A stretch of 64,000 bases of DNA from Butyrivibrio sp. INlla16 (GTDB lineage Bacteria; Bacillota; Clostridia; Lachnospirales; Lachnospiraceae): contig NZ_FMYB01000009.1 in the NCBI RefSeq assembly GCF_900104155.1, forward strand, positions 62,001 through 126,000, in the 5' to 3' direction. The notes under the pieces were generated by a model. That model ran no database searches. It was not told the DNA's origin and was given only the letters and a program-made list of their open reading frames with translations. Positions 1-7,126 of the stretch are shown piece by piece. Both the position numbers and the translations under genes were made by a program. How positions within the stretch are numbered: the first letter of the stretch is position 1; the number at the start of each line of letters is the position of its first letter.

Positions 1-2
1 AT

Positions 3-392
3 GCGGAAGGCAGTTGTATAACAAACTCCGTTCCGAAGGTTGTGCCCTCTCTCCTTCCGGGAAGTGATATCAGAACTATAAAGCTTAAAGTCTGTGAGAA
101 AACTTCCACAGATAACGGCATATATACACTGACTCCGGGCAATAAAAAAATCACCGTCTCTGCCGAAGTATTCCCCAAAGGAGCAGATGACAGCGATTTA
201 TGTTTTAGAATTCTTAGCAGAAATCGCGGCGAGACAACCATCGCAAAGGTTAGACAAGACGGCTGTAATGCGATAGTTGAAGCCCTTAGCGACGGCGAAT
301 TTGTTCTTCGATGTGAAGCGTCAAACGGTGCTAATGAAGTAAAGGTTATTTCAGAACTTGATTTTAAGTCAGTTCATTCTGATGAACAGTAA
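3..392 (+). CDS. Glycoside hydrolase family 2-like protein, C-terminal part (5' truncated by window)
   Basis: The reading frame is open from base 3 with no stop, so this is the last 129 residues of a gene that begins before the window. The fragment resembles the C-terminal beta-sandwich of GH2 beta-galactosidase-type enzymes: an Ig-like strand pattern with ITVSAEVFPKG, then a DGEFVLRCEASNG segment and a final VISELDF strand. The catalytic barrel is not in the window, so the substrate cannot be named. A GTG at 42 could serve as an internal start, but the upstream codons continue in frame and I see no convincing ribosome site. The end overlaps the tail of the convergent phosphopantetheinyl transferase gene by 29 bases. 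The family call rests on recalled similarity of a short C-terminal domain. Confidence 0.55.
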   Translation, partial: AEGSCITNSVPKVVPSLLPGSDIRTIKLKVCEKTSTDNGIYTLTPGNKKITVSAEVFPKGADDSDLCFRILSRNRGETTIAKVRQDGCNAIVEALSDGEFVLRCEASNGANEVKVISELDFKSVHSDEQ

Positions 393-1011
393 AAGGGAAG
401 CGACCGGCACAACTCACCATAAACTCATCTCTAAGCGGGAAACTCTCAATATGGAAGCCTTCCATGAAGGAGTTATCCTCTCTCGGATCTAGGAAAAAGC
501 CGCTTCCTATCGCCTTTAGAACTGCCTCTACAGAGGTCCAGGCCTTCGCCCAGCGAAGCTTCTCTTCGGGGCTTTGAGGCTCTTCGGCAGCTTTATCGCA
601 GCCGGGATTCTCTTTTTCTCGCATACTGATAAGTTCATCGAAATATGCGACCGGAAGAACACGCTTAAGTACAGAAAGCGTGAGTCTTTCCGTGCTCTCA
701 ATATCAACTCCGACAGGCACTTTTGATACGGCCAGCACCACATAGCTGCGAGCATGTGACAAACTAAACTCCTTGGACTTATCACTCAAAAACGGCTTCC
801 CGTGCTCCCCAAAGGACAATTGCTCATCTTTGGTCACTCCAAGGACCTTGGACAATATGTATCCGGCACCGAGTTCCTGCATTTTTACGCTCTCTACCTT
901 AGCTCTGCGGGATTTTTCTGCATAATAGGGTGCAATACCTTGTACAATATTGTCTTCCCGGCCCTTCAGCCGTTCTGTATCCAGTATATAAATATCTACG
1001 CTGTCTTTCAT
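364..1011 (-). CDS. 4'-phosphopantetheinyl transferase, Sfp type
   Basis: This 215-aa protein would transfer the phosphopantetheine arm of coenzyme A to a serine of a carrier protein in the cytoplasm. The Sfp/AcpT-type signatures are in order: GEHGKPFL (about 68-75), FSLSHA (about 82-87), the Mg-binding VGVDIE (about 99-104) and WTSVEAVLKAIGSGF (about 157-171). Length is normal for the Sfp class, about twice the size of AcpS. Its start overlaps the stop of the DUF4015 gene in an ATGA arrangement, so it is the last gene of the amino-acid transporter operon. No PKS, NRPS or fatty-acid gene is nearby, so the carrier target is unknown. It ends inside the tail of the GH2 gene on the other strand. 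Confidence 0.88.
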   Translation of the reverse strand: MKDSVDIYILDTERLKGREDNIVQGIAPYYAEKSRRAKVESVKMQELGAGYILSKVLGVTKDEQLSFGEHGKPFLSDKSKEFSLSHARSYVVLAVSKVPVGVDIESTERLTLSVLKRVLPVAYFDELISMREKENPGCDKAAEEPQSPEEKLRWAKAWTSVEAVLKAIGSGFFLDPREDNSFMEGFHIESFPLRDEFMVSCAGRFPFTVHQNELT

Positions 1012-2111
1012 TTAAACGCATCCCACTTATATTTGCATGAAGGATTCCATATGATCCATGAATAAACTCCGTTCTCATTAACAGCCTTAATCTGATCCTG
1101 TATCTCTTCTACTCCGTAATCTCTGTATTTTGACAGATAAGATGCCGTAAATCCCTGAAGCCAGGGGCGTACCGAAGCTTGCTGTCTTTTTCCAAGCGGA
1201 TTGACCACTTTAAGCTCGGCATCGGAGTATTTCATGGCCGCATCCACGGTCTCATAGGGATGAAGATCGGGATAATCAAGCCCCATAGAACCCTCGTAGT
1301 AATGTGAAGGATAGATCATTGGCGAGAGATACTCGCAGTTCATGGAAAGCCAGGAGTATTCCTGCCCTACAATGTCTCTGTCAACCTTGGAGCCCATCGC
1401 TGTTCCGAATACATCAAGCGAAAGCGGTATCCCCTCCTTTTTGAGACTAAAATGAGCATCGCGGACGAATTTGTAGATAGCACGGCGTCTGCCGTAGCCG
1501 TTCATTCCAAGATCCTCTTCCTTTATCCCTGTGGGAAATCTCACATAGTCATACTGAACTTCATCAAATCCGGCCTTTTTACAGCCAAGAGCTACTTCGA
1601 TGAGATAGTCCTTTACTTCTTCGTTCTCGGGATCCATCCAGGAAAATCCCTTGCTATCCTCATACAGTTCACCGGATGCTTTTTTCAAAACCCATTCCGG
1701 TTTTATATCATCGATTAGAGGATCCCTGAAGGCAACGCATCTTGCAATTGCATAGATTCCATGCTCATGAAGTGTGTTAATAAGTCCCGGCATATCTCCT
1801 ACAAGAATATCCTTTGTCCCAAGAGAATCCACAAGTTCTGAATCCATGTCGAACACTATGTTGCCGTCATCATTTTTAACATCTATTACCACGGCGTTTA
1901 TGGATGTCTCGTCTATATGAGTTATGATTTCATCCATCATATTCTTCGTGCCTGCAACAAAGGCACTCACGTATATTCCATGGATTTCACTTCCGATATT
2001 TTCATTATCCTCCTCTGCAGCCACATCAAAGCCGGTACCGCAAAGAAGGCTGGCGCACAGCGCGCCGCATAAAAACCTTCTGCTATTGTTTATCAGCTTC
2101 TTAAGTTTCAT
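1008..2111 (-). CDS. Secreted DUF4015 putative glycoside hydrolase
   Basis: This 367-aa protein has an N-terminal signal segment (MKLKK, hydrophobic stretch, AAE about 30) and then a barrel domain resembling the DUF4015 putative glycosyl hydrolase family. Recognisable parts are EIHGIYVSAFVAGT, AVVIDVKNDDG, the FDEVQYDYVRFPTG segment with its acidic residues, and YLSPMIYPSHY. The substrate is not established for the family. I chose the ATG at 2111, not the one at 2138: it follows an AGGAAGG ribosome site five bases upstream and directly abuts the TSCPD stop, whereas the longer form adds a charged tail before the signal peptide. It sits fifth in the operon and overlaps the phosphopantetheinyl transferase start by four bases. 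Confidence 0.75.
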   Translation of the reverse strand: MKLKKLINNSRRFLCGALCASLLCGTGFDVAAEEDNENIGSEIHGIYVSAFVAGTKNMMDEIITHIDETSINAVVIDVKNDDGNIVFDMDSELVDSLGTKDILVGDMPGLINTLHEHGIYAIARCVAFRDPLIDDIKPEWVLKKASGELYEDSKGFSWMDPENEEVKDYLIEVALGCKKAGFDEVQYDYVRFPTGIKEEDLGMNGYGRRRAIYKFVRDAHFSLKKEGIPLSLDVFGTAMGSKVDRDIVGQEYSWLSMNCEYLSPMIYPSHYYEGSMGLDYPDLHPYETVDAAMKYSDAELKVVNPLGKRQQASVRPWLQGFTASYLSKYRDYGVEEIQDQIKAVNENGVYSWIIWNPSCKYKWDAFK

Positions 2112-2112
2112 C

Positions 2113-2358
2113 TCAGCCTTCCTGCATTGCCTGCTCAATAGCGTAGGAAAGCTGGTCGGGACAGGATGTACTCTTCATTCCGCATCTGATGCCGCGAAGC
2201 TTGGCAATGGCATCCTCTGCCTTCATACCCTCCACAAGTCTTGATACACCCTGAAGATTACCGTTGCAGCCATTTGTGAAAGCTACATGCTTAATAATTC
2301 CACCCTCAACGTCAATATCAATCTGTGTGGAACAGGTTCCTTTTGTCTTGTAAATCAT
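2113..2358 (-). CDS. TSCPD domain protein
   Basis: This 81-aa cytoplasmic protein consists almost entirely of a TSCPD domain, named for the motif seen here at about residues 64-68 (TSCPD). It has four conserved cysteines: in GTCSTQ, the GCNGN loop, RCG and SCPD. The same domain occurs as a C-terminal extension of some class II ribonucleotide reductases and as free-standing small proteins in Clostridia. Its function is unproven. It lies between the amino-acid binding protein and the DUF4015 gene and abuts the latter, so it is co-transcribed. An anaerobic ribonucleotide reductase gene lies at the far end of the window, but nothing in the sequence links the two. Confidence 0.8.
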   Translation of the reverse strand: MIYKTKGTCSTQIDIDVEGGIIKHVAFTNGCNGNLQGVSRLVEGMKAEDAIAKLRGIRCGMKSTSCPDQLSYAIEQAMQEG

Positions 2359-2386
2359 TTCTAAAACCCCTTTAATACTTTTTTAC

Positions 2387-3202
2387 TTATTCTGCTGTTA
2401 TATCAGCACCGAAATACTTCTCCGAAATCTCTTTCAGTTTTCCTTCTTCCCTGAGCTCCTTAATTGCCCCGTTAATCGCCTCACGAAGAGAATCGTTGTC
2501 AGAGCCCTTTGCAAGCGGAATCGCATACATTGTCACTTCCGGATCAACGGCAGCAACCTTAAGCTCTGTTGTTCCTGTTGTATTGAAATAATCCTGAGCA
2601 GAAGTATTGGCATTTATTGTAGCATCTACAGTGCCGTTAAGGACAAGTGTCATTGTCTCTCCGAGCGTATCCACATTTGAAACGGTTGCACCATGCTCTT
2701 TTCCCATAGCCTCATAGGTGGAACCTGCGGAATTCGCTGTTGTATGGCCGTTTAAATCGTCAAATGACGTGATAGTATCATTTGTTGCCAGAGTAACAAC
2801 CACGGCGTGGTCGTAAGCATAAGGCTCGGTAAAGTCATAGGTTCCCTTGCGGTCGTCAGTGACATCAACTCCGTTAGCCATCATATCAAAAGTGCCGGTG
2901 GATACTCCGGTAAGGCCTCCATCAAAGGCAACCTCCTGGAAGTCCGCCTCTACTCCGAGTTTTTCGGCAATAGCAGCTGCTACTTCAACATCGAAACCGA
3001 CCAGCTCATCTGTGGTCTCATCGTGGTAGGTAAAAGGCGCCCAGCAGCCTTCCGTAGCAACCGTGATTTTTCCTGCCGCCTTAATCTTTGCAAGGTGATC
3101 ATCACCGGTACTTGTCTTTGCTCCTCCGGCTCCCTGTCCGCAACCTGCGACAAAAGTTGTAATCATCACTGCTGCAAGCACCATAGAAAGATTTTTCTTC
3201 AT
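2387..3202 (-). CDS. Polar amino-acid ABC transporter substrate-binding lipoprotein
   Basis: This is the extracytoplasmic binding component (SBP_bac_3 family, 271 aa) of the importer encoded by the next two genes upstream. The N-terminus is a lipoprotein signal with lipobox VAGC at about residues 17-20. The family signature GFDVEVAAAIAEKLGV follows at about 70, then DMMANGVDVTDDR and the C-terminal helix region ending in KYFGADI. Family members bind glutamine, cystine or basic amino acids; the ligand is not readable here. The ATG at 3202 is preferred to one ten codons upstream because it begins a normal signal peptide (MKKN) and follows an AGGAGGA-like ribosome site. Order is permease, ATPase, binding protein. 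Confidence 0.9.
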   Translation of the reverse strand: MKKNLSMVLAAVMITTFVAGCGQGAGGAKTSTGDDHLAKIKAAGKITVATEGCWAPFTYHDETTDELVGFDVEVAAAIAEKLGVEADFQEVAFDGGLTGVSTGTFDMMANGVDVTDDRKGTYDFTEPYAYDHAVVVTLATNDTITSFDDLNGHTTANSAGSTYEAMGKEHGATVSNVDTLGETMTLVLNGTVDATINANTSAQDYFNTTGTTELKVAAVDPEVTMYAIPLAKGSDNDSLREAINGAIKELREEGKLKEISEKYFGADITAE

Positions 3203-3247
3203 AATTTTCCTCCTGTTCTTGTTAAATATCAATAACCAATTCTGGTA

Positions 3248-3985
3248 CTACCCTGTAATTCTCAGGAACTCTCTGGTCTTTTCCTCTCTCGGATTCACGA
3301 AGATATCCTTAGGACTCCCCTCCTCGACAATAACGCCGTCTGCCATAAAGACAACCTTGGATGAAACCTCCTTCGCAAAGCCGATCTCATGAGTCACAAC
3401 TATCATTGTCATGCCGTCATCCGCTAGTTTTCGCATTACTTCCAGTACCTCTGCAGTAAGCTGGGGATCCAGTGCAGAAGTCGGCTCGTCAAAATATATT
3501 ATGCTCGGATCCGTAGCCAGTGCTCTTGCAATTGCCACTCTCTGCTGCTGACCTCCGGAGAGCTGCGAGGGATATTTATCCACGTGTTCCAACATTCCGA
3601 CTTTTTTTAGGACATCCAGAGCCTTTTCCTTTGCCTCTTTTTGCGGAATATGGCGTGCTGACGTAAGTCCCAGAGTGACGTTCTGAAGTACTGTCTTATT
3701 TGCAAACAGGCAATAGTTTTGAAAAACAAAGCCCGTATGCTTTCTGACAGCGGCCATTTCTGCTTTACTTACCTTTGAAAGGTCGTATGTAGTCCCATTA
3801 AATAACAGCTGTCCTTTATCTGCTTTTTCCAGAAAATTTATGCATCTAAGGAACGTGGTCTTACCTGAACCCGAAGCCCCGAGAACAGATACCACATCGC
3901 CCTTTTCAATCTTTATATCAATGCCCTTTAGCACATCTCCGGCGCCAAAGGTTTTATGTATGTTTCTAACCTCTAATAAAGCCAT
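3248..3985 (-). CDS. Polar amino-acid ABC transporter ATP-binding protein
   Basis: This 245-aa cytoplasmic ATPase energises the amino-acid importer. It shows Walker [10 protein letters not shown] (about 36-44), a Q-loop in FVFQNYCLF, the ABC signature LSGGQQQR (about 142-149), Walker B IIYFDEP and the switch histidine in VTHE. Length and motif spacing are those of the GlnQ/HisP class. It starts 12 bases after the permease stop and is followed by the binding-protein gene after 45 bases. It is the only ABC ATPase gene in the window, although three sugar-type ABC systems occur further along; its GlnQ-type sequence makes service of those sugar permeases unlikely. Confidence 0.93.
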   Translation of the reverse strand: MALLEVRNIHKTFGAGDVLKGIDIKIEKGDVVSVLGASGSGKTTFLRCINFLEKADKGQLLFNGTTYDLSKVSKAEMAAVRKHTGFVFQNYCLFANKTVLQNVTLGLTSARHIPQKEAKEKALDVLKKVGMLEHVDKYPSQLSGGQQQRVAIARALATDPSIIYFDEPTSALDPQLTAEVLEVMRKLADDGMTMIVVTHEIGFAKEVSSKVVFMADGVIVEEGSPKDIFVNPREEKTREFLRITG

Positions 3986-3997
3986 CTCTAACCCCTG

Positions 3998-4672
3998 CTA
4001 TTTCCTTACGCCGTAGCTGCCAAGCGCAAGCTCTCCTCTCTTTTGCACATAGGTAAGCACGGTGCAAAACAGCAGATAAACTATGGCAACCTCAATGTAC
4101 AACGGAAGATAATTATAGGACTGTCCCGCAATTTGCTTGGTCCTTGTAAACATCTCAACCACAGTTATGCTTGATGCAAGCGACGTATCCTTAACCATGC
4201 TGATAAGAGCATTAAACAGCGACGGAAAAGCCGTTCTGAACGCCTGGGGCAATATGATATGCCACATTATCTGCATATAGTTCATCCCCACGCAGTATCC
4301 TGCCTCAAGCTGCCCCGCAGGAACAGCCTCCATGGCGGCCCTTACTGTTTCTGCACTGTATGCACCTTCATTTATCGTAAAGACTATCACCGCCATAACA
4401 AACGGATTGGAATGAATTCCCAAAAGCGGAAGCCCGTAAAAAGCAACCATCAACTGGACGAGGAGCGGTGTTCCTCTGATAATCCAGATGTAAAATCGGC
4501 AAATCTGCCTTGCTACCGGAACCTGCGCGTATTGTACCATCGCAACAAGTACCGAGAGAATTGTTGATAGTATAAAGGCCAGAGCCGCCAGCGGTATTGT
4601 AACCTTTAAACCATATTCCAATATTTTGGGAAAAGAGCTGATGATAAGCCCCAATGTATTTTCGTCAAACAT
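3998..4672 (-). CDS. Polar amino-acid ABC transporter permease
   Basis: This 224-aa membrane protein is the HisM/GlnP-type permease of the importer. It has an N-terminal hydrophobic helix, the RGTPLLVQL motif typical of the family (about 90-98), and the cytoplasmic EAA loop that docks the ATPase (EAGYCVGMNYMQIMWHIILPQA, with the conserved G and P). Only one permease gene is present, consistent with a homodimeric channel. It is the first gene of the leftward six-gene operon, and a candidate promoter lies about 55-80 bases upstream. Confidence 0.92.
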   Translation of the reverse strand: MFDENTLGLIISSFPKILEYGLKVTIPLAALAFILSTILSVLVAMVQYAQVPVARQICRFYIWIIRGTPLLVQLMVAFYGLPLLGIHSNPFVMAVIVFTINEGAYSAETVRAAMEAVPAGQLEAGYCVGMNYMQIMWHIILPQAFRTAFPSLFNALISMVKDTSLASSITVVEMFTRTKQIAGQSYNYLPLYIEVAIVYLLFCTVLTYVQKRGELALGSYGVRK

Positions 4673-4724
4673 TATCCTTCTATATTTCCAATTTTATATT
4701 TTGTGCAATCTTTTTAGTTACAAT

Positions 4725-4755
4725 ATATTACGCACCATATTGTACATAAAGTCAA
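4725..4755 (-). promoter_or_regulatory. Candidate promoter of the amino-acid transporter operon
   Basis: On the minus strand a TTGACT -35-like hexamer (4750-4755) is followed by a TAATAT -10-like hexamer (4725-4730) with a 19-base spacer. It lies about 55 bases upstream of the permease start and just past the terminator of the L,D-transpeptidase gene. The -35 match is good; the spacer is slightly long. Confidence 0.45.
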
Positions 4756-4771
4756 TACCTTTTTATTATAC

Positions 4772-4810
4772 AAAAAAACAGGCAAAATGTACGTCTACAT
4801 CTTGCCTGTT
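4772..4810 (-). terminator. Rho-independent terminator of the L,D-transpeptidase gene
   Basis: On the minus strand an ACAGGCAA stem pairs with TTGCCTGT (arms 4802-4809 and 4778-4785), with extra pairs toward the loop, followed by a run of seven T. It begins about 25 bases after the transpeptidase stop. Confidence 0.8.
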
Positions 4811-4833
4811 CTACTAATTTGTTTTGATATCCA

Positions 4834-5517
4834 TCAGTGAACAACCACCGGTGTTCCGACATTTACTCTGTCAAAAAGTGCTACTGCTGTATCATGCGGC
4901 AGGTTCACACATCCATGGGATCCGTTAGTCTTGTATATCTCGCCTCCGAAGGAGCTTCTCCAGGATGCATCGTGAAGACCTATGTGACAAGGATTAGGTG
5001 TGAACTGCATCCATCTGTCAACCCATACATTCCAGGTAGGTCCTACCAGATTCTTACCTGCAATATGAGACTGAATCGTATAGGTGCCTCTTGGTGTCCC
5101 GTTTCCACGATTAGGATTGCCGGATACTATAGGTGACTGAAGTGCAACCTGACCATTTTCATAATAGGTCATGCACTGTCCGTCTATATCAACATCCACA
5201 TAGGTACTGTAGGGTAATCCGTTTACCGGTTCGTTCGCCGGTGCTGCTTGTTGTGCCGGTGCTGCCCCACCCGCAAGCGCTGCCTGATACTTTGCAGTAT
5301 CCTCCTGTTGGTTCTGGGATCTTCCCTCTTTTACGCCATAAGTTATGTAATGATTGTAAAGAACGGCGGGATCATTTCCCAAGGCTGCCACTACATCAGG
5401 ATACTTATTAGCATAAAAGTTCGCATCAAAGCCATCTGCCGATACACTGACCTTAGCTGTGAGAAATATCACGAACGTTAATGCTGCCAATGATAAACCA
5501 ATTATTCTTCCACGCAT
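4834..5517 (-). CDS. Secreted L,D-transpeptidase (YkuD fold)
   Basis: This 227-aa exported enzyme would form 3-3 cross-links in peptidoglycan or attach proteins to it. The N-terminus is a signal peptide (about 1-27). A 35-residue module follows, with NFYANKYPDVVAALG and YNHYITYGVKEGR (about 32-67), which I recall as a recurring module in secreted Lachnospiraceae proteins. After a short Ala/Pro/Gln linker comes a YkuD catalytic domain with the signature HIGLHDA and the catalytic cysteine in SHGCVNLP (about 199-206). Only one copy of the N-terminal module is present. The gene stands alone, with its own terminator and a separate upstream neighbour 100 bases away. Confidence 0.9.
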   Translation of the reverse strand: MRGRIIGLSLAALTFVIFLTAKVSVSADGFDANFYANKYPDVVAALGNDPAVLYNHYITYGVKEGRSQNQQEDTAKYQAALAGGAAPAQQAAPANEPVNGLPYSTYVDVDIDGQCMTYYENGQVALQSPIVSGNPNRGNGTPRGTYTIQSHIAGKNLVGPTWNVWVDRWMQFTPNPCHIGLHDASWRSSFGGEIYKTNGSHGCVNLPHDTAVALFDRVNVGTPVVVH

Positions 5518-5618
5518 TACTAATCCCCCTCAAGATAGAAACACGATATTATGTGAATAAATGTATTTTATCACATTAGCGCGAGAAAAACCGCTATTTT
5601 ATGCTTTTTTTATAGAAA

Positions 5619-6974
5619 TTACCTATATTCTTCAAATACTTTCATGAGTTCCGGATAAGGCGTTTCAAACGTTTTTCTGTCAATTATTCCGAAGTTTTCT
5701 CCGTCTCCGTTAAACTGACCGTTATCCCACCATACACAGGGAATATTCTTTGCTCTCGCCTTTTTCAGATAATAGCTGAGCCATTCTACTCTGTCTGCTT
5801 CGTTGTCCTTGTTCACAGCACCGAATTCACCGATTATAACCGGTACATTCTTGAAGAATATAATTCTCTCAATATCAGATAAAAGCTGGTCGAGATCACC
5901 ATGATCGTTGTCATAGGTGGATCTTCCGGGGCTCTCAAGGGCGAAGGTATAAGGTGTGTACGCGTGAACCGAAACTGCTACGCAGTCGTCCTCGGGAAGC
6001 TCAATAGCTCTGAGACAATTACCCTGTGAGCTTGCTGCATATCCGGGGAACATAATAAGACGCTTTTCATTATTTCCGCCTGCAGCTCTTATAGCCTTAT
6101 ATCCTGCCATATTTACAGCATTTACGACTTCTCTTCCTTCCTTGTCACCGCCGTTCCATTCCACGTCGGTACCGACTTTTCTGGGCTCGTTCTGAAGCTC
6201 AAAAATAAGGTGCGTATCATAATCCTTGAATCTCTCGGAAACCTGTGTCCAGATTGAAGCGAGTTTCTCAGAAGCCGCATCCTGATTGTCATAGTAAGGA
6301 TAGTTCCAATCCTCATGGTGAACATTAATTATGGCATATGCACCTCTGCCATATACGTAATCCACAACCTCCTGAACACGGTCCATCCATGCAGAATCGA
6401 TATTGCCCTCTTCATCGATGTGATCCTTCCAGGTGATCGGAATTCTTACAGTGTTGAAACCAAGATCAAGAACTGCATCAATCAGCTCCTGTGTAGTCTC
6501 GGGATTACCCCAGCAGGTCTCCTGCTTTGACGGCGGATCGCTTATCTTAATATTTGAATCATGTGCATCAAGAGTATTACCGAGGTTCCATCCTATAGTC
6601 ATGTCATTGACAATTTCCCATGCAGGTGTTGTAGCCACGCTGTCCTCCTCTGAATTTGCAGAGTCTTCCGCAGCTTCCTCTGAAGACGTATCTTCACTCG
6701 AAGCATCTTCTGAAGTCTCTTCCTCTGTTGTCTCCTCTGCCGAATCCGTATCTTCAGTTGTTTCTTCTGCGGCTTCTATTGCTTCATCTTTGCTTTCATC
6801 CAAAACTACTTCTGTAGATTCCGCAGTAGATTCTGCAACTTCTGCTGAATCTGCGGGTTTAATGGAGTCCTGCGCAACCGTTTGCGCACCATTGCCTTCG
6901 CCTGTTCCACTTCCGCAGCCTGCGGTGGATATCATAGTTACTGCAAGCAGCAACGCCATTACTTTTCTTTTCAT
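5619..6974 (-). CDS. GH5 endoglucanase-type lipoprotein
   Basis: This 451-aa surface enzyme probably cuts internal beta-1,4 bonds in cellulose, mixed-linkage glucan or mannan. It has a lipobox ending at Cys20 (STAGC), then about 90 residues rich in Glu, Ser, Ala and Thr as a spacer, then a GH5 barrel: GWNLGNTLDA, INVHHEDW, the acid/base Glu263 in LQNEP and the nucleophile Glu383 in IGEFG. No carbohydrate-binding module is visible. The ATG at 6974 is preferred over the GTG at 6992 because it opens a clean MKRK signal and follows an AAAGGGA site. It lies 152 bases downstream of the GH3 gene and may have its own promoter, so membership of the xylan operon is not certain. Confidence 0.88.
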   Translation of the reverse strand: MKRKVMALLLAVTMISTAGCGSGTGEGNGAQTVAQDSIKPADSAEVAESTAESTEVVLDESKDEAIEAAEETTEDTDSAEETTEEETSEDASSEDTSSEEAAEDSANSEEDSVATTPAWEIVNDMTIGWNLGNTLDAHDSNIKISDPPSKQETCWGNPETTQELIDAVLDLGFNTVRIPITWKDHIDEEGNIDSAWMDRVQEVVDYVYGRGAYAIINVHHEDWNYPYYDNQDAASEKLASIWTQVSERFKDYDTHLIFELQNEPRKVGTDVEWNGGDKEGREVVNAVNMAGYKAIRAAGGNNEKRLIMFPGYAASSQGNCLRAIELPEDDCVAVSVHAYTPYTFALESPGRSTYDNDHGDLDQLLSDIERIIFFKNVPVIIGEFGAVNKDNEADRVEWLSYYLKKARAKNIPCVWWDNGQFNGDGENFGIIDRKTFETPYPELMKVFEEYR

Positions 6975-7000
6975 TTTCTTTTCCCTTTCCACAAAATATT

Positions 7001-7023
7001 ACTCTGACTAAAACAGCCAGAGT
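7001..7023. other. Stem-loop in the leader of the GH5 gene
   Basis: The six-base arms ACTCTG and CAGAGT enclose an 11-base loop, about 27 bases before the GH5 start. It is not followed by a T run in either direction, so a leader or mRNA-stability element is more likely than a terminator. Confidence 0.3.
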
Positions 7024-7126
7024 AATAAAGTATCCAAATATCAATATACGCCAATGTCTAGGAAAAGGGTACCATTTTCATGTTAAAAATGACATTATTC
7101 TGACATCAGGTGATTTTTATTATTTA

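Noticed and set aside
6433-7011. Ser/Val-rich open frame of 192 codons on the plus strand
   Set aside because: It is the reverse reading of the acidic spacer of the GH5 lipoprotein.
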